The notes under the pieces were generated by a model. The model searched no databases. It was not told the origin of the DNA and saw nothing but the letters and a program-made list of their open reading frames with translations. A DNA stretch of 64,000 nt, from contig CABFPE010000225.1 of NCBI GenBank assembly GCA_900660155.1, forward strand, positions 78,517 to 142,516. The letters are read 5' to 3'. This DNA is from Hofstenia miamia. Its lineage: Eukaryota; Xenacoelomorpha; Acoela; Hofsteniidae. Positions within the stretch are counted from its first letter, which is position 1. The number at the start of each line of letters is the position of its first letter. This document shows, one piece after another, positions 41,230 to 55,625 of the stretch. The position numbers and the translations under genes were made by a program.

Positions 41230-44195
41230 AAATGGTAGATGTTAAAAAATCCTCACATGTTGTTAATAGAGGATATTATGATTATAAATGAAAAATAAAG
41301 ATTTTTGGAATGACTGAAAAGGGGAGTAAAAATTCGGAAAGAATTGATCGTGATTTTAACTTGGTTAGTAACATTGTTCAGTTTCTAGGAATTGATGATT
41401 TTCAGATAAAAAACACAATTTCGTATAGCAAAAACGTATAGATGGCAAAAATCGTGCCCTTATTGTGGATGTTGGTTCTGAGGGAAATAAGAGGCCCATT
41501 ATAGCCAATGCTTACAAATTGAGAAACTATCATCTTCTCGATATTTTTGTTAAGCCTGAACTCGCGAAAGATGATAGAGAAAAGGAAAAAGTTCTTCTAA
41601 AGAAAAAGGCATGGACTAATCATGAGTTATGTTAATCGAGAAAGATTGAAAATCGGGAATCTACTGCTATATAATGATGGTAAATTAGTTGAAACTGATT
41701 GACTACTAAAAGAGTTAAAGAATTTAGAGAAATATAAGGCGCCTAAGCTGTTTTTATTGATCATTGAAGAAAGATACCGCTATTACCTATCTACACATGG
41801 ATCTACAATTTTACAATATTGAAGCTTGTTTTGTGACAGAAACCTAGTTTACTAAGAATATAAAAAGTAACTATTCCAATATTCAGGGTTATAATTGTTA
41901 CAGGGCTGACCGAACAAAAAGTAACTCTGATAAAATCACTGGAGGAGGTGTTTGTGTGTATATCAAAGTTTTGTAAAAAGCTACTCGTTTTTTTCCAGTA
42001 AACTGTGAATCACATGAAATTGTGTGGATTGAGTTATCATTCTTTCTTTGTTGTGCTTATATGCCTCCTGGTCTTTCAGCTGATGATTGTGAAATGTTTT
42101 TGCCAAAGTGAAACAAGTTTTCATTCTTGCTTTTTGATCACCCTTTTGCAATTGGTATATGTGCTGGAGACTTCAACAATTACTCGATGGAACAGCTATC
42201 TGTTACTGCACTTAAGCTGTTGAATACTTTTTCTTTGTTCCCATCCTATAAGAAAATTGTAAGTATCCAGGATTCATTTCATTCAGACTATAATGCTGTT
42301 TTGTGTGAGTCGATATTAAGCATCAAACCAAATCGACAAAAAGTTTGCGTTGGTGACGTTCACAAAAACAATTAAGCTAAGCTGCAGCAGATTTCGTAGA
42401 TGTCTATTGTGACGACCTTGTAATGCTCTTGAAAAATTCAACAACATCGTGATGCAAGCCTTTGAAAGGAGTTGCTCTTGGCAAACGGTTACTATCTCTA
42501 ATTGTGGTTCTCCCTATATGACTCCATTATTAAAATATCTACTAAAAAAGAAAGTCGATTTCAAAGGGCTGAATCACAGAAGGCCAAAGAAATTAATGAT
42601 CGCATAAAAATTATGCTGATTAAAAATCTTCGTCGTCAGTCACATTGCAATGGTTCCAAAGCTTGGTGGAAGCAGGCAAACTATCTCACTGCCCGAAATG
42701 GCAAAAGAAGGTTTTCTGATACTGTTTGTGCAAAGATAATCAATGATAAATTTAAACAAACCTCTACTATCGATAGTTCAATTGCAGTAGAGTGATTGGT
42801 TTGCGATTTCAAAGGTTCTCTTTTCTCACTGCATCAGATTTTGTATGCTCTGTCTTATTTAAAAAATCACAGCAATTGGCAGTGATGGCATAGCAGCTTT
42901 TGTACTTAGGAGGAATGGGCATGTGTTAATATGCCATCTACTACAACTTTGTAATGTAAGCTTGAAAACTGCCCGCGTTTCTCAGGCATGGAAAGAAGCA
43001 CATGTCTTTCCAATCCCTAAAGACAGCAGTCTTTCCATTGATTCACATGTATCCTATCTCAGTCATTCCTGTACTTGCAAGAATGATTGAGCGCTTAATA
43101 TTTAAATTCCATTTGAAAGATGCTTATTACATGCATATTGATCTCTTCCAGTATGGTTTTCAAAAAATGGGGTCTACGACAAGTCTTATAATTGGCGTTC
43201 AGAATATTCTCCATCAAAAGAAAAATGAGGGTTTTGACTATGTTCGCATTATGTCAGTTGATCTTTCGAAAGTCTTCGACAGAGTGGAACATTCACATGT
43301 TATTGATGCACTTAGACACTATCCTGAAATTGACCTTCATATTTCCAACTGGTGCCTTGATTTTCTTACCAACCGGCGACATAGAGTTGTTCTAAATGAG
43401 AAGTTATCATCTTAGAAGCAAATGAATCTGGGAGTACCTCAGGGATCTCCGAATTCCTTCAGAACTGTCGTTGAATAATTTTCTCCGAAAATTTGCAGAT
43501 GACTATCATAGTTTATGTTTTGGACATAATCTACAGGATGATGCGTAGACCTGTTTCAGAATTTATTATGCACTGGTATACTCAACACAAATTTACTGTG
43601 AATAAAGTTAAATCAAAAGAAATAATAGTAAAGCTAAAAAATGCAAGTATCATTCCATCAACATGTACACCTGGTTTTGAACTCTCAAAGGAGATACAAA
43701 TATTAGTATTAACGGTTACTGATCACTTCAGTTTCCAACCACACATTCAGAAAGTTGTTACAAAAGTTAAACAGCTTGTCTATTTGCTTCTTAATTTAAA
43801 AAGACATGGATAGAGTCCTTTAAAACTTCGATATGCTTATGAAGCACTTATAAAAAGTACAATTACATATGGTCTTGAGGTGTATGCACCAGCCCCACAG
43901 ATTTAGAAAATACGTTAATGCTAAGCATCCGGAAGTAGTAGATCACTTGAAAGCCTTAATATTTGTAAAGGTTATTGTTGTATGGGACCCCACTTCCAAA
44001 CCTTATACTCATCTTACATATCTGTCTTTCAGTTTGTATCTCGGTTGCTTCGAAGCTAAGACTGACTAAGAAGTATTTGAGATCTAAAATGTGTCAATTA
44101 CGACTTGCTGGCGTTCCGTGCTCATATGTGAAACTGAATTGTTTCGGAATACAGAAATTTAAGAACTTGATCAATGCGTTTACAGACTTATAGAC
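41230..44195 (+). pseudogene. LINE D with ORF1, endonuclease and RT, degenerate
   Basis: Plus-strand parts in order. ORF1 (about 41290-41700): IKIFGMTEKGSKNSERIDRD, an RRM-like region, then LRNYHLLDIFVKPELAKDDR and RERLKIGNLLLYNDGKLVE, like the RRM and C-terminal domains of L1/CR1 ORF1 proteins. Endonuclease (about 41838-42400): NIQGYNCYRADRTKS, GGGVCVYIK, YMPPGLSADD, CAGDFNNY. Linker (42502-42795). RT (43002-43415): LFQYGFQKMGSTTSLIIGV, MSVDLSKVFDRVEHS, FLTNRRHRVVLNE, LGVPQGS; the YADD region is scrambled; a thumb fragment lies at 43493-43813. Many stops and frameshifts. ORF1 marks it as nearly full length. Confidence 0.75.
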
Positions 44196-47100
44196 AAGAA
44201 AGTGTGTTATTTATGGGTACTCATATATTGATTGTTTTCATAACAATTGATTGTTTGATATAAAATTTTATATAAGTAGTTTTTGTATTATTTACATTTA
44301 TATTATATTACAAAATTGAACAAAATTTATTGACTTGTTTCTTGCTTGAAATTCAGCTTTGCTTGCTGATTATGTAGTGTTGACATGGAATCAATCCAAT
44401 TATGCAATGATTACAAACAGCTTGTGTTTTTATTCTTAATAAGAAGATTTTCCTTATTATTTTATAAATTTGATGCCAAACCTCATCTCATAATAATTGC
44501 AAACATTATCGTAATTATTTTTTTAATATATTTGGACTACACATTTGAAATACTCAAGGAAAAATATGCAGGTGCAGCAACATGACGAGTAATGTGAAGC
44601 ATTATAAAGCATATCATGTTTACTATTGAACTGAGATCTGGGTCAGGTAATACCCTTAGGATAGGCATATGACATATTGTTTGATGTCTACAAAATTAAA
44701 TTAAGAAAGTGATACAAGGGTTTCGGTTGTCACATCCTATTTATAATCTCAATTTGAATGTAATGATGAATGTTACTTAGGTAATGTTTACACTCTTGAG
44801 AGGCTTGTCTTGTCTATCTAAGAAAACATCAGAATTCCTTGCACAAACTGAAAACGTGAAATATTGCTAGTTCTGATGCCTATCATATATTTTTGTTCAT
44901 GAAAAAAATTGTTACATTCTATGAAGAAAGGAATGGTTTTCCGATATTGCAGGGATATTTCTAGACTTTAAAAAACCTACCTATGTCAGAGCTGCCAAAA
45001 CGAAATTGATAAGACCGGGAGTGACAAAGTACAAAGCGGCAAGTACAATAAATTCCTAAAAACAAAGTGTTTCCAGTTACATGTACTACTACAAAGCAAT
45101 GGAGTATGACAAAAGAATTTTACAGGCTATTAACTCCATATTAATTTTAAACTACGTTTGGATTTTTCATCAAGGTCACCAAAAACTAACAAGAAAGAAA
45201 TAACCCAATTAACAATTTATTTTTTCGCTTCAACTCTCCTAGTTTATGGCAGTGGCAGTTAATACGCAGGTCGCTAAAATTTAAATAAAATTGCTTACCA
45301 CTACGAATAGTCGTTTAAATAATGTAATTTTCCAGATTGTATTTGTAAAGCATTACACATTATTGATATTCAGTTGTCAATGTTCATAAAATTATATGTG
45401 TTTCTGAGGTTATCACAAAACTACAAGAATAATGATTCCAATATTTATAAATTAGCATTATAAATTTTGTCAGAATTGAAAAGCTGGATGTCTCCTGATC
45501 AGTGCGAGAGTGTTGACAGGCTTGCTATGTACCGTAGCATTGACTGTAAAAAGTTAATCGATTATTCTGCTAGCAGTCTTAATATTCTACAACTTCAGCT
45601 ATTACCTTACGCCAGAAACAATATTAAGTACTCGGAAGACAAAAAACCATAAACAATAAACATTTAATGAGCACCAACTAAAGATAAGTTGTGCTAAAAA
45701 GAAAAGAAAGGAATAAATATATCACACACTTGAGGAAATCATCAGTCAATAATTCGATAATATTCGAAAAATCTTTTTCTACATAGACAATAGGAGTCAA
45801 GTATTTTTTGCACATCTAGTTGTTTGCTTTGTGAAAGGATGGTAGGGGTTAGTTTCAATTAGATGTACTGTTTTTTGATCTTCCATTTTCAATAATTCAT
45901 ATATATATCAAATTCCTGACGTTAAAAGCAAAAAACAGAAAGCAAAAGTACGTTTACAGAAAGAATTATATCAGCAACAGTTCGACTGCCATTGCAAGCA
46001 ACATCCGCAGAATGACCAGAAAAAGGAAATAGTTTAGAATCTTACAGGACATTTTTACCAGACTGGAGAGCAAATGGGCATAAAGTATTCTCATAAACTC
46101 CTAAATTTTGAATATTTACTTGATTGTTCGGTGATACAGGAAATATGAATTCTGAACAATCTACTATGAGAAAGCAAGGCTATACAATATTTCAACACAT
46201 TTAGTAGTTACATTATTTGTATTATGATTTAATAAAATAATAATGATTGTATTCTATGAGCTGTTTCCGACAACAGACAACTGTTTCTATTCTCAAAGCC
46301 TCTATAGAAAGATAATTTTATGATTGAAATCTTAACCATTCACACCTTCTTCGCGTTATTATTTATATTTGTAATACATTCAGGAACATCTTATCTAAAT
46401 AATTAGCGCCTATTGTATTGATTTTGACTAGAGTTGAATTAATAATCATTTCAAATATCGCGAACTTTTCTCTATGGGATATAGGCAGAATAAATATTTA
46501 CACAAAATTCAAATCTTCATTTTGTCAGACCGCATTTTATTGAATACCAAAAAACGGAATGCACACATGCATATACCTGATATTATGCAAGCCAAATAAT
46601 TCTTCAATATTAGGACAAAACAGGAAAGTTTTGCATTTCCCAATCGAAATAATTTTGCAAAAACATCACAGTGAAATAATATATATATATATATATATAT
46701 ATAAACTCATAATATAGCATTAGTGACCATCTTCTATCGCACAGGCTTTCTTAGCTCACATCTTGATTCCCAACAATATTATTATCTACCAGTTGCAATA
46801 ATGCTTTAGCTGTAATTTTTTACCCTTGTATCTTAAGTATTCAATGGATATTCTATTTTCAGGACTCATATGAGCCCACATGCAAAATTTTGTTTCTCTT
46901 CTGATCTCTCTTAAACAAGAGGTAGTCAAAGAATTTGGAAATCCTATTATGTAACTGATTTTGGTTGTAAATTTCATCAAACTTACTTGTATATATGATG
47001 TCAAGAACATTATAGACGCTTAAATAATATAGATGTCTTGTAATTAAAAGTTTGACAGCTAAAATTCTCAGTTTTTAATAAAATTGAATAGGTTGATTTT

Positions 47101-47743
47101 AACATGAAATACGACGAGCGAAATGAAAAATATAACAAAGAATGAAATTTATAAGACTATGCATAATTTCTTTAATAATTTATTCATTCATTTAGTATAT
47201 TTCAACAGTGTTTGAAGTAATGAGTAGCTTTGCGTGCATTTATTCGCCCTCTAGCGGAATATATATGAATGTAGACAAAATATCATAATATTTGTAAATG
47301 ATACAAAATTAGTAACAGTAATATGCATAACATAATAGATTGGTTTTACCCACATACTGTGCTCAGGAGTGATAAAAACTTAGTACTTGAAAAATATGCG
47401 CACATTGAATAAGCTTAATAATTACTAAAATTTTATAAAATTTGCAAATTTAGATACATCCTATTTTGACATGGTTATTTTAAAATCACTTAGTACAGAT
47501 AAACCTCACTTCTTGATAATAACTTACTCTAGAAATTTGTTTGAGATGAGATTTTTTCGAACACTGAAACTATGGTTTTCAACACAAATAAAATGGATCG
47601 TTTTTGTTTACTTTTTTACATTATTTTATGCAAGAAATGGCATAACAAATTGCTACCCTTGCAACAGCTTTACTGTTTGTGCTAAATTTCTTTGGAAGCA
47701 TGATTAAGAGCTAATCAGCTGTTCAAACCAGTTGATTTATGTC
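44196..47743. other. Intergenic DNA, no gene recognised
   Basis: Mostly anonymous. A 61-codon frame at 45467-45652 (MSPDQCESVDRLAMYRSIDC...) follows an AG acceptor-like site and could be an exon, but I recognise no domain. (TA)n at 46679-46701. CAGAGCTGCCAAAACG at about 44990 resembles a hAT end but has no partner that I found. Confidence 0.45.
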
Positions 47744-48066
47744 CAGAGGCGCACCCAGAGGGGGGGGAACTGGGGGAACGTTCCCCCCCTCACAACCGAG
47801 CAGAGCTGCTTGCATTCCTTATGAAATATTTGCCTGTAACCAGTGTCGTAAGCAAGGTGTGGAATTTCTCTCAGTCAGATTTTCAAAATTTGGCTGGTTA
47901 AATAAAAAAATTTTCGGTAAAAGATATTAAAAAATTATAAACTAAGGTGGTGAAATGCATTTCTTAGCGTCGAATTCATAAATATTTCCAACGAATTTGA
48001 GGGGCTTCGGCCCACTTTTGGTTACTTATGGAGGAGATATTCCCCTGGTGCAAAATCCTGCTCACT
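47744..48066. mobile_element. hAT-like non-autonomous element (tentative)
   Basis: The left end CAGAGGCGCACCCAGAGGGG followed by a G-run, and the right end ...TTCCCCTGGTGCAAAATCCTG, CTCACTACCTTAC, read as diverged versions of the CAGGGGCG(T)A-CCAGG...CCTGG-TACGCCCCTG terminal pattern common in hAT elements. No matching 8-bp target duplication was found and there is no transposase. Confidence 0.4.
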
Positions 48067-50040
48067 ACCTTACCTATAATAATCATAGTATATAATATGT
48101 ATTAGCTCTATTCTATGTCTGCAGGGGTAGACAATATTAAATTGATGTTGCAATTAATGCAATAATTGGAAAATTATTAACCTATTGAATACTTTACAAA
48201 TCGATTGCCAATTATTTATGATTCACTTAAATCTTCCTGAAATATGTAATCAATTTCTGATTCCAGAAGCATTATTATCCTGTCTAGTAAAGTTATATAG
48301 CATTGGCTGTTAAGTGTACTGCTCAATTTGATGACCAAAAAATATATCATTATTCTACCACCCAATTCAATGTCTTATGTATATTGAAGGCTTAACATTA
48401 ACCTTATTTCACACCATTGTGACATTCTGTCGGACACCTCATCTTGTCATGTCAAACCTAAAGAAATTAAACTATGATCACAGCATTTACATAAGGTATC
48501 TATGGCAGAACCAAATTTCCCATTAGCAATATCTAACTTTTGATTTTCTAGAACAATTTCTTTTTAGTGCTAACAGATGTTTGAAAATTTTTTTTGTTAT
48601 ATATTGATTTTTATTGATACCAAACTGGTTAACTTACTATTATTTTTGATCTAATATTTTTATTCTAATTATTGCCAAAAATTGGAAATAATCTATTGTC
48701 TGAAACATATGCATTGGCGAAGATGATATCAACGATGATCAACGTAGTAGCAGATGTAGCAGCTGCTACAGGCACCGCGCTTGGTTGAACAATTTTTTTA
48801 TTTTTTGACACATTTTTGAGCCTCTTTACGAGAGATGTATGGCTTATGAACCAATGTGACCAATGAATGGACTCTGATGGCAATTTTAAGATTGGTCATT
48901 GGTTGCTTTTGTTTTTTATAAAATCTATATAATATTCAATTAATTCCGGGGCATTGTCTGTACTGCGAATCGATCTGCTACAGGCCCTGCACTTGGTTAA
49001 TCCGACACTGGATGATATCCAGATCTACATCTTAAATAGTCTATTTACACCAAGATCCTATACACCGGTCAATATGAACCTTTTAAATCCGCTTTGGTTC
49101 TGTGGGTTAGTAATAGGCTGGGCCTGGGTTTGAATCTGGACCAGGACTTAAGAATGGCTTTTCTACTAAAAAAACTTAATTTTTTACAATATTATACTGT
49201 TTAGTCAATTTTTTATTATAATTTATCCCTAAGTAACTAAAGAATTTCTTAAAATTATTGTTAGTTTCCACAACAAATTTTTAAATGCTCATAACTTGTG
49301 AACTAGTAAAGATATCTTTATACTGTATTTTTATCTTAGCATTAGCTATGTAGAAAATCTCAATTTTTAAAAAAATCAAGTATTTCACATACTCCAGGTA
49401 CAGGAATAGTTCTTATTACAAATTTGCACATGCAGGGCAGCACATTTACCTATACATTAGTGTTGGATGAGGCTCAATTGCGTAACAGCTGAGCTGAGTA
49501 CAGCCATTTACATTTTAATTCTAAGCTAACCGATTCCAGCTACGAAAAATAACTATACCAGCGGGTTTATAAAACTTTCTGAAAATTAATTTAAATTCAT
49601 TTCTAAAGGAAATAAAGGTTGCATGGCAATTTAGCCTTGCAGAAGGAGTAAATTTGAAGGCATTGTATTTGATTAATAACTTCTCTTCAATTCTTGCTGC
49701 CTTTTATTGGCCGATTTGAGCCATCTTATAATTTGTCTAGCCTAGCTGCTTGCAAGGATTTCCAAATGCAGACAAAACCGATTGCAGTTTTTTGGACCCA
49801 CTGGGCAGCTTAGGGTTAGGCATTTATGAGTGGATGCAATTTCAAAGAAAACGCGTTTCACAATATTCCTTAGGGAAAGTGGACAGGATTGATTTTTCGA
49901 TAAATATTGACCAGCACACAATGGCAGCAAAACAATGGGCAAGGCCGGGATTGGTCCTTAGTAAACAGGTTTCAGCTTTGTTCAAGAATTTGGTCAATCC
50001 TGATTATCAGAGTTAAAATATAAATCTATTAAAGCCAATA
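48067..50040. other. Intergenic DNA, no gene recognised
   Basis: Contains two similar 27-bp direct repeats, CTGCTACAGGC(A/C)C(C/T)GC(G/A)CTTGG, at 48763 and 48975. An 88-codon open frame at 49750-50016, overlapped by a 66-codon frame on the other strand, shows no motif that I know. Confidence 0.45.
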
Positions 50041-52693
50041 AATAGATGTACGCCATTTCAAACGAGGATTGTTTAAGACAAACATGTCTACCTGCAATAA
50101 TAATTAACTCAAAATTAACCACTAACAATCTTGGAAAGAATGATTTCCTACTTTGCCTACAAAAACGTGAAATTCTGATATATCGATAAAGTTCGTATAT
50201 TTTTTACATCTCGGAAATCCTTCTTCCAAGTAGCACAAAATTGCACAAAATGAAAAATAATGTTGAAATCATCAGAATAGTTGAATAAAACAATTCAATA
50301 TATACTCTATATACTATTCAATTTTTCTCATAGTGATGGCAAATGTTCTCATTAGTAACTAATGAATAAGAAAAGTGTATTATGAATATAAATATATTCT
50401 TGACTCTTCGGTTTCCAATTTCTATCTAACATACTGGAAATACATCAAAATAGTCACAACTGTTTAATGCTTTCCAAAAAATAATGGTATTGAATAGCGT
50501 GAAGTTTGAGTAGCACTGAAAATTTACTATAAATTTGAATCTACTTTAAAAACTACTTAAATGTAGGTCACTGTATCATGTATTATTTTGTTGCACTGCA
50601 TCAATTAATTAGAGTTCAAATGTATCACTTCAAATGCGAGAAAAATATTAAGAAATTTGGATTTCTAATATAATTTTAATCATAAAGCAACGTTTTCTAA
50701 TTTGTTTAGACAATTAAAGAAATATAATATAAAGAAAAAATTCTGGGAAATTGCATCGCCATTTCATCAAACATATAAAATATCAAGGTCGTACTTCTTT
50801 AATGCTAAAGAAAATCGTTTTACTAAAAGACGTTTCTTGCTCAAAAGTATATGCACTCTTAGATGCGGTATTCAACAACCCAATTAACATTACCCTCATA
50901 CTTCTTTTTGTTTTACTCCTTTTAATCTATTTTAGTTATTTGTTATGAAATCTTGGATCATGTTTGATAAACATACATGTATACATCTAATACTTAACTA
51001 CTAAACAATGACTGTCTTTAAATTTTAAGATAACAATAGATAAATATTGATGATAAATCAGTTAAGAATATTTTAGAAAATGCATTACGAATTCTATCTA
51101 ACGATTAAAATGCCAATAAGAAAGTGGTGTACATGTACATACAACATAAAATCGGAATCAATTTAGAGTTGGATCTTAAGGCAATTTTTGTTTCAATATT
51201 TGTTATAATTGGAAGCGGATTAGATTTCTTGATCGCAATCGAATTTATTATTTTTGGGAAATCGATTCTCTGCATACCTCCAAACTCATATTTTAAAATT
51301 ATGCTTAGATAAAAGCTATATATTGTTTGATTTTTGGATGTGATTTTCTAAGCTTCGGCTTTGGATTCGATAAGATTTCATTATTTCGGATAAATCTTGA
51401 TCAGGTACTAAAAACCATTAATCTTACAAAATATTGATGAGAAAGTGGAAAAGTAATCATGTCAGATTAAAATGAGGAGTAGGGAATGTAGTTATTATGT
51501 TATGTCTATATAACAAGTAGAAAAATTTAAAATCAAATTTCTATGTCAAAACCTTTCAGCAAGCCCTTGTAGTGAAGGAATAAAAGTATTTACAATAGTT
51601 TTGTGCACCTCATTTTACCCCCATACATTTCTTCCGCCAAGGCTGTGCTCATAAATGATTAACAAAGTGGTTTCTAATCTTGGGCACTATATTTTTATGT
51701 TAGATTTTGATCAAAATTTCATTCTCAACAAATAAAATCCAACACCCGAACCCTAATATAATATTAACAAGGGGGGGCTGAGCTCCACTGCGCACCCTCT
51801 CGAATACACATCTGCTTCCTCCAACTATTGCATTGTGTAAATTACACCAAATTTCAAAATCTCCTATCTTAACCAAGAATTAAATTTTGTGTAAAGAGCA
51901 GAGATTAAATTTCTATGCCTCACAGAATCTTCACAACAATACTTCATTTGAAGCATTTATGAGAATTTTAAAATTTATTGCATGCACATTGATGATAACT
52001 AGAGCTGCTCTAATTATAATGTTATTGGTCGTTTAACCTTAAATTTATCAAGTGAATAATGGTGCAAAACCTAATGCCTTCAATACAAAATATTAAGAAA
52101 TATATTTTTAATTAAATTCAAAAAATTCCATTTTTCATGAATTCGATTAAATTTATGTGAACTAGGAATAAGAGCTTCACAGTTTTGAGATTTTCTAGAC
52201 TGCAAGAACAACAGACCTGACCTGCTGCACAAACGATTAATCAACTACATTAGCATCATTAGATAAATTTGACCTTATAACACTGACCTCTAAAATTGAA
52301 GCGTTTCTGACAAAATTGGATGTATTAGAATATCGAAAATTATTTTGATGATATAGAAAATAATGTGTTAAAATTTTATTAAAGTTTTGACATGCTTACA
52401 CGTGGTGTATTAGAGCCGGACTCACAGGAGGTCCCTTCTTTCAAAATTTATTTGACATTGAGGCTCTCTACAATTGATACATTGAGCCATAAAATGAACA
52501 TAGATCGGAAGTTGCTATTAATTTACAGTTGTTTGACCTTTGGATATTGGCTATCAACAGCAGATCAGGCCTTCACTCAATTTTGCTCTGTACTTGGCTT
52601 AGCAATACAATACCACCAATTGATTCTTCTGATTTCTGATCTAGTTTAGCTACAACCCAGATCATTAGAGACCAGTGAAGTGCAAAAATATAT
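50041..52693. other. Intergenic DNA, no gene recognised
   Basis: AT-rich, only short frames. A G-rich run (GGGGGGGCTGAGCTCCACTG) near 51772 may be the end of a small DNA transposon; its partner was not found. Confidence 0.5.
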
Positions 52694-52699
52694 ACATCT

Positions 52700-53434
52700 G
52701 ACAACCGTAAGGGCTATGCCTAAATCGTCCCTTAGAGTACCTCCTCGCGGTGGTTCCTGAATAATGCTACCACTCAGCGGGCGCGTCGGTGTGCGGATGC
52801 CCGGACCCACATTAGACGCTAAACCCAGGGTATAAGGTGTCATCATATGTACTTTGTACATGTGGGGGTCGGTGACGGTCGAGAAGCCTGTCTGTCAGTT
52901 TTCGGGTAAACAGACGGCGGCACAGTGGAGACACTGTCAGCAAGACTGCTACTGGCACCAGTTTTGGTGCGTCTCATAGGGCAGTTATACAGGGCCTTTG
53001 AGCTAGGCCCTAAGCCAGCGTTTGCTGTGCCTTTCTTTGAGGCAGCTTTGCTGTGTCAAAGGTAGTTATGATCCGACAGATTTTTATTGGCCTGTCGTGG
53101 AGTTTGATAGCACTAGATGCTTTGCATTCAGTGCTAAGCTGTCCACTCCAATATTTTAACAGATCTTTATAGCAGCCAGCAGGTGCTCTCAAAAGTTACC
53201 ACCGTTAGTAGCCTTGGTTGGCCAAAACGGGAGATGCGCAACCCTCTCAACTGAAGTTCGGCCTTCGGCCTCATTCTGCTGATCAGACTCAACACAGATC
53301 AGCACTCTGCGTGCCAGGGGTCACCAGAGAAATCTTAAGATCAAACCGGCGAGGCACGCTTCCAGGGGTATGGTCCGGACCCGGATGTTTGGTTTCACCC
53401 ATTGAGTTAGGCTGTTGAGTTCTTCAGTAGCCCC
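52700..53434 (+). mobile_element. Structured retroposon family A, copy 3
   Basis: About 735 bp with ACATCT on each side (52694-52699 and 53435-53440), a short target-duplication candidate. It shares with copies 1 and 2 TACCTCCTCGCGGTGGTTCC, the CATGTGGGGG region, GGTAGTTATGATCC and the 3' hairpins. In this copy the AAGCC/GGCTT stem reads GGCC/GGCC (A-U changed to G-C), keeping the pairing. The GAGAGG stem has one mismatch (GAGATG). Ends CAGTAGCCCC, no poly-A. Confidence 0.75.
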
Positions 53435-53440
53435 ACATCT

Positions 53441-55298
53441 AAAAATAAGGAGATTCCATTGTAAATTGTTTGATTAGTATTTATCCTAATGATTTCAATG
53501 AACTTATTTCAAGATCCAAATAATACTTTTTGATATTGGTTAAATGTAAAACTTGTGTCAACAGTGGTGGATTTAGGAAGAGCCAGGGAGAATGCCTCCG
53601 TAGTAGCTTTTTGCTTGGGTTTTTATTGATATACAATGTTGAGGTGACAATAAATAATGTAAATTTCTATGTACGTTAATATCAAACTCAAAATTTCAAA
53701 TCATTGTTAATGATGGTATTGAAGACATCAATTCATTGGCACTGTACTGCATTGTGCAAGTCATTAATTATATTTATTTATTTTTTATAATACGAAATTA
53801 GTGTTTTCCAGAAATACATTGAAGAAGGTTAACTGTTTTTAAGACCTCTCGAAAGAGGAGACTTGTTGTTCACTCAATTATTGCTAAGAAGATAAAGTTA
53901 TTTTCAACCACGGCAGATTGATGGGTTATTGTGAAACAAGATGTTTAGAGCATGCTGGATCAATTGCTGTCTTTAAGGAACTATACTTCGAATTATGCAA
54001 AACATTAAAAATGAGTAGCTATTGAAGATCATGATACTGCTAGTTCAGATGAATGCAAGATTGCTTTTCCTTGCTCTCACTCAAGATGAGTTACTGACCA
54101 CTTTGGATATATATGACACCATTTTTTCAAATACTGCAAATGCGTGAACTGGATCTGGATCGGTCTATTGTAGCAAGGATGATAAAAAAACTGTTCAGAG
54201 AGGGAACACTTGCAAGGAACTGTTCAGAAAGATATTGCGATCAACTGTCTTTGATATGAACCAACATTGAAACTTTTAGTGGAAGGCAAACAAAAATAAA
54301 GTATTTCAGGTTGCACTTCTGAGCAATATTACACACGAAAACTACCCTCCATTCTTAGAAGAAACGTTCGCAGGTATTAAGTCTTGTTTTATTGAGATGT
54401 AATAAAAATTCTCTTCGGCATTTAAAATATCTATCTGTAATAATTAAGAATCATAGATGCTAACTGTTAAGGAAATTGAATGTTTGGTAGAGATGAAGAC
54501 ATATGTTGCCATGCCATCAAACAGTTCTTCCTTCAGAATTAGAGCTGTGTTTTAAGAATAAGAGTAATGATCATCAATATGCAAAAGATATTACTTCATT
54601 TTCCAAGACTTTGCGTTACGTACATTGTATGAAGTACCCCAATATTTGCCACACTCTCCATGTGTATGGTACACGCCCAGCAACTTCTGCTCTTAAGCCA
54701 TAATGGCTCTACTCCAAAATTCCATGTTAGACGAATGACTTTTTGGTTTTATGATGTTACTGTTCACAGACACATAAACATTTACATTGAATTAATCACT
54801 GATACATTTGTAAGACTCGAACCACACATAATGGCATTTCCTTGAAATTTGTATTTGTGCATATATTCACACATTTATATGATATAAAATTATTATTTGT
54901 AAACTATTATTCGTTGAAATGTAATGAGAATTTTTCCGTTACAGGTAACATTGGATTCCTATTCTAAATTATCCACGATAGCTTCTCTAAAGCTAAACAG
55001 AGGTTTGTCGTATATATACATACATATAATAAATGGCGAAATACATGAAATGAAATGAAATAATTTTGATTTGTAAGCTTTGTTTTTTTTAGCTGTGTTG
55101 TCTGTAGTGGTGTGTTTGCTTATAAATTATATTTATTTATTTATTACTATAGTAGCTTTACTTGCAATTTATGGGATCATCCCCAATTTTATAATTTTGT
55201 AAGTGTGTATATTTTCATTACAGTACAGAAACTTTTAAAATCTGTAGGTAGCCTTAGCAAATTAATAAATGCTATCATAAAAACATTATAAAACTTTA
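53441..55298. other. Intergenic DNA, no gene recognised
   Basis: CAGTGGTGGATTTAGG at about 53565 resembles a hAT terminal sequence; no partner end found. Frames near 54180-54250 and 54503-54845 are short and unrecognised. Confidence 0.4.
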
Positions 55299-55319
55299 TA
55301 TATATATATATATATATAT
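55299..55319. repeat. (TA)n microsatellite ending at a single N
   Basis: TA dinucleotides followed by an N at 55320, a contig join. The sequence after the N is GC-richer and purine-rich and may not be truly adjacent. Confidence 0.85.
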
Positions 55320-55625
55320 NTACCAATGGATGACAGCATAAATGGACAGATGAGCAGAACAGAAAAGCACTGGAGTGTTACAGAGGAAGCAGGCCAGATG
55401 AGAGGGGAATTAAAGGGAACATTGTGAAAAAGGTGCAAGGACACATTGTCAAATCAGAAGGGGGAGAGACATGGCTTGGTTGTGTATGTGTACAAACTTT
55501 TTTCATAAGGACCATTTTCATTTCAATCAAGGAGACTCAATTTCCTTAAATCTTAACCATGTCTTAAAAATCGATTGTTTAGTAGGTGGGCATTATTGAG
55601 AAATTTTGTAGATTGGACGATTTTG

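Noticed and set aside
49080-49150. GGGTTTGAATCTGG resembling a tRNA B box
   Set aside because: The A-box-like sequence is only about 17 bases upstream, too close for a tRNA, and no arms fold.
49742-50016. 88-codon plus-strand and 66-codon minus-strand frames as a gene
   Set aside because: No motif, no splice context and mutual overlap; chance frames are expected at this length.
53560-53600. CAGTGGTGGATTTAGG as a complete hAT element
   Set aside because: Only one end was found; no inverted partner or target duplication within the next kilobases.
55321-55500. Purine-rich stretch as an RLE-type LINE fragment
   Set aside because: A loose match to the HGQ region of such LINEs, but no further motif follows.
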